Source: Pseudomonadota bacterium (lineage in GTDB: Bacteria; Pseudomonadota; Alphaproteobacteria; Rhizobiales; Xanthobacteraceae). Taken from it: a stretch of DNA of 6,644 bases. This document shows positions 5,123 through 6,644 of this stretch, in pieces. Under the pieces are notes generated by a model. It saw only the letters and a program-made list of their open reading frames with translations, was not told the DNA's origin and did no database searches. The stretch's first letter is position 1. Each line of letters begins with the position of its first letter. The stretch lies in the NCBI GenBank assembly GCA_021779635.1, contig JAJYAH010000394.1, forward strand, positions 1-6,644, given 5' to 3'. Position numbers and translations under genes: made by a program.

Positions 5123-5134
5123 ACGTCGTTACGT
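5123..5134 (-). repeat. 12-mer ACGTAACGACGT, right copy (inverted)
   Basis: The plus strand reads ACGTCGTTACGT, the exact reverse complement of 4102-4113. It begins 10 bp after the stop of the module 2 RHH gene, so the 12-mer brackets the two-gene operon in opposite orientations. Confidence 0.55.
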
Positions 5135-5231
5135 ATAGCTTATCGACACTAGAGCCCGCCAATCGTCCAGGCGATCCGGCATGGATGCGACGACCCTTCA
5201 AGGCGCAAGCGACAGCGACTCGGAGCAGAAG

Positions 5232-5240
5232 TTATCCACA
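5232..5240 (+). promoter_or_regulatory. DnaA box
   Basis: TTATCCACA equals the strong DnaA box consensus. It lies 9 bp before the first iteron. A one-mismatch version, TTATCCACC, follows at 5284-5292, and TTATCCCGA at 5304-5312 merges into the second iteron. Host DnaA recruitment by Rep is the likely role. Confidence 0.75.
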
Positions 5241-5248
5241 TTTGTCCC

Positions 5249-5391
5249 GTGGGGTTTACCGACGCGGCCCCGTGCAGCATAGGTTATCCACCGATTGTCC
5301 GGGTTATCCCGAGGGGTCTACTGACGTCTGGTGTGGGGTCTACCGACGCGACTCGCCCATAAACCGAGTCGTCCCGAGGGGTCTACTGACG
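5249..5391 (+). repeat. Four direct iterons, consensus GWGGGGTYTACYGACG
   Basis: Copies lie at 5249-5264 (GTGGGGTTTACCGACG), 5311-5326 (GAGGGGTCTACTGACG), 5333-5348 (GTGGGGTCTACCGACG) and 5376-5391 (GAGGGGTCTACTGACG). Copies 1, 2 and 4 are preceded by TCCC. Start-to-start distances are 62, 22 and 43 bp, close to multiples of about 21, so the sites face the same side of the helix. They are the expected binding sites of the Rep protein encoded just downstream. Confidence 0.85.
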
Positions 5392-5431
5392 AATCTACTA
5401 AAGAGAAGATCTACTAAGCTTCTACTAGCTC

Positions 5432-5447
5432 CGTCAGTAAACCCCAC
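5432..5447 (-). repeat. Inverted iteron beside the rep promoter
   Basis: On the minus strand this reads GTGGGGTTTACTGACG, a full match to the iteron consensus but opposite in direction to the four origin copies. It ends one base before a TTGACT -35-like box, which suggests that Rep represses its own gene here. Confidence 0.75.
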
Positions 5448-5448
5448 A

Positions 5449-5478
5449 TTGACTTGCAGCTGGCGAACGCTCCAAATT
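5449..5478 (+). promoter_or_regulatory. Candidate rep promoter
   Basis: TTGACT (5449-5454) matches five of six -35 bases. At the right spacing only weak -10 candidates occur (CCAAAT 5472-5477 or CAAATT 5473-5478). The box almost touches the inverted iteron, and the rep ATG lies about 28 bp beyond the -10. Confidence 0.4.
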
Positions 5479-5505
5479 CAACAACGAATGTTATGAAGCG
5501 GCGTC

Positions 5506-6438
5506 ATGGGTGAAATCCACCAGCTGGTGATCCAGCACGGAAGAAAGCAGGCTCGGGAACTGGTCCCCGCCAACCAGCGGGCCTTGGTCGACATCGCCGC
5601 CGAAATCCTGGCCGACGAAGCGCAACGGATTGGTATCACCTACTCCGGTTTCTGCCTGACAGGTTTCCCACACAAGAAACTGGCCGACGAGGCCGCTTGG
5701 GAAAAGACCGGGCACAACGTCACGCTGCTCATCGAACCAGGGCGCATGAAAACCGGCCCGGGAGCCAGCGTCCTCTTTGGCGTGCCTTATGGTGCCCGAG
5801 CTCGCATCATCATGATCTACCTCCAGACGCACGCCTTGCGGTCAGGCGGTCGGCAAGTGCAGCTGGGACGGTCCATGCGCGACTGGATGACCCGTATGGG
5901 GCTTTCCTCAGGAGGCGAAACCGCAAAGGCGCTGCGTGACCAAGCCCGCCGAATTTCGGCCTGCCACATCAAATTTTTCTGGTCTGGCACGGACGGGGAG
6001 GGGCGCCGCGGCGACGGTTTTAGGAAGGGCGGCATCGTCACCGATGGGTTCTTCTTTCGTGAAGAGGACGAAGACCGGCAGGGCACGCTGTTCGAAGACG
6101 TCGTGACCCTAGACGAAGCGTTCTACGAGGCACTGCGGGACCACCCCGTGCCGCTATTGGAGACCGCGATCCAGAAGCTCAAGGAAAAATCGCTCGCGCT
6201 CGATATCTACGTCTGGTTGGCCTACCGCCTTCATTCACTGCAAAAACCCACACCGGTCAGCTGGATATCGCTGTTCGCGCAGTTTGGTACCGGCTTCCGT
6301 CTTGCCCGGCAGTTCAGACCATACTTCCTTGAGGCGCTGGCAGCCGCCACGGCGGCCTACCCAGATGCGAAACTTAGCCTCGAGCCCGAGGGCATCATCA
6401 TGTACCCGTCGCTGCCTCCGATCACGAAGATAGGCTGA
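5506..6438 (+). CDS. Plasmid replication initiator, RepA_C-type
   Basis: The protein has 310 aa and resembles the 'plasmid encoded RepA' family (RepA_C) common on alphaproteobacterial plasmids. Diagnostic blocks in order are GFCLTGFPHKKLADEAAWEK (about 48-67), NVTLLIEPGR (71-80), FGVPYGARARIIMIYLQTHALRS (91-113), VQLGRSMRDWMTRMGLSSGG (118-137) and ALDIYVWLAYRL (231-242). The last blocks resemble the winged-helix DNA-binding folds of iteron initiators. Rep should bind the upstream iterons, open the origin and load helicase with DnaA. The ATG at 5506 is the first usable start, since an earlier in-phase ATG at 5488 meets a stop at once. The Shine-Dalgarno is weak (GAAG about 7 nt away). An iteron begins one base after the stop. 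The sequence is intact. Confidence 0.92.
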   Translation: MGEIHQLVIQHGRKQARELVPANQRALVDIAAEILADEAQRIGITYSGFCLTGFPHKKLADEAAWEKTGHNVTLLIEPGRMKTGPGASVLFGVPYGARARIIMIYLQTHALRSGGRQVQLGRSMRDWMTRMGLSSGGETAKALRDQARRISACHIKFFWSGTDGEGRRGDGFRKGGIVTDGFFFREEDEDRQGTLFEDVVTLDEAFYEALRDHPVPLLETAIQKLKEKSLALDIYVWLAYRLHSLQKPTPVSWISLFAQFGTGFRLARQFRPYFLEALAAATAAYPDAKLSLEPEGIIMYPSLPPITKIG

Positions 6439-6439
6439 G

Positions 6440-6455
6440 CGTCAGTAGACCCCAC
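6440..6455 (-). repeat. Sixth iteron, directly after the rep stop codon
   Basis: On the minus strand this reads GTGGGGTCTACTGACG, an exact consensus iteron in the same orientation as 5432-5447. The rep gene is therefore bracketed by two like-oriented iterons about 1 kb apart. No other origin features accompany it. Confidence 0.75.
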
Positions 6456-6570
6456 AGTTGCGAGGCTTCCACCAACTGCCCCGCACCACGGTTGAACGAG
6501 ACACCCCGTAAGCGGACGAATTCCGCCCTGGAAGTGTGCGATGGAGAATCCCGAGGCAGGCAAGGAGCGG

Positions 6571-6644
6571 CCGGACGCCGAGGGCGACATGCACGGCCTT
6601 GTTGCGTACCAGCCCTTCGTCGCGGATTTTCACGCGCAGGGCGT
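6571..6644 (-). pseudogene. IS256-family transposase fragment, 3'-truncated
   Basis: From the right edge on the minus strand the frame reads ALRVKIRDEGLVRNKAVHVA then LGVR. This is the conserved start of the DDE catalytic domain of IS256/mutator transposases. The first Asp of the triad would be the codon split by the window edge (its last two bases, AC, are present). Family similarity stops at about 6571; the frame stays open to 6442 but encodes unrelated sequence, so the C-terminal half of the enzyme is lost here. The N-terminal part should lie beyond the window. It is not obviously the same element as the left-edge fragment, since the two cover different regions. Confidence 0.85.

Larger units (their letters stand above)
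5113..5505. other. Putative origin of replication (iterons plus DnaA boxes)
   Basis: This gene-free stretch lies between partition module 2 and the initiator gene. It contains one perfect DnaA box and one near match, four direct copies and one inverted copy of a 16-bp iteron, and a less GC-rich segment with three TCTACTA repeats (5394-5427). These parts in this order, next to a RepA gene, are typical of iteron-controlled theta origins. The stretch 5113-5230 shows only the module 2 12-mer (5123-5134) and a 33-codon frame from 5181 that I do not call as a gene. Confidence 0.8.

Noticed and set aside
5249..5447. CRISPR-like spaced repeats
   Set aside because: The repeats are only 16 bp, unevenly spaced, one is inverted, and they sit beside a rep gene with DnaA boxes; they are iterons.
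5185..5496. 103-codon frame across the origin
   Set aside because: It runs through iterons and DnaA boxes and its product is mostly translated repeat (GVYRR); no ribosome binding site.
6541..6644. A plus-strand gene start (MENPEAGKERPDAEG) running off the right edge
   Set aside because: The opposite strand encodes a clear IS256 transposase block over the same bases, so the plus-strand frame is probably a shadow.

Overview
This window reads as the maintenance backbone of a GC-rich plasmid, or a plasmid-derived region, from an alphaproteobacterium. Acetobacteraceae fits best. That host is an inference from the type of Rep protein, the small ParA/ribbon-helix-helix (RHH) cassettes and the codon use; no rRNA or host marker is present.

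Layout. The left edge (1-141, minus strand) is a 5'-truncated IS256-family transposase fragment. Next come two minus-strand regulators: a 217-aa protein with a C-terminal excisionase/MerR-like helix-turn-helix (220-873), and upstream of it an XRE/CI-like repressor with a degenerate S24 domain (951-1577). A roughly 300-bp gene-free stretch leads into partition module 1, a ParA ATPase (1910-2545) and an Ala/Pro-rich RHH partner (2557-2907). A type II toxin-antitoxin pair follows, a DUF1778/TacA-like antitoxin (3006-3287) overlapping a GNAT acetyltransferase toxin (3284-3811). A 346-bp gene-free stretch rich in inverted repeats precedes partition module 2, a second unrelated-looking ParA (4158-4814) with a second RHH partner (4819-5112). 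The stretch 5113-5505 looks like an iteron origin, with DnaA boxes, four direct iterons and one inverted iteron. It leads into the RepA-type initiator gene (5506-6438), which is followed directly by a sixth iteron. The right edge (6571-6644, minus strand) is a fragment of a second IS256-type transposase.

How it works together. Rep would bind the iterons and recruit DnaA to start replication. The inverted iteron beside the rep promoter suggests autoregulation. Two ParA/RHH cassettes would segregate copies, and the GNAT toxin would kill or arrest plasmid-free cells. The repressor/excisionase-like pair points left, away from the maintenance genes, and may control transfer or phage-like functions beyond this window.

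The most notable signals are two separate families of repeated short sites. TTAGCGAATTCGCTAA-like sites surround partition module 1. An exact 12-mer, ACGTAACGACGT, occurs in opposite orientations on either side of partition module 2. Each is a good candidate for a centromere (parS) or operator specific to its own module. I found no clear CRISPR, defence system, tRNA or rRNA.
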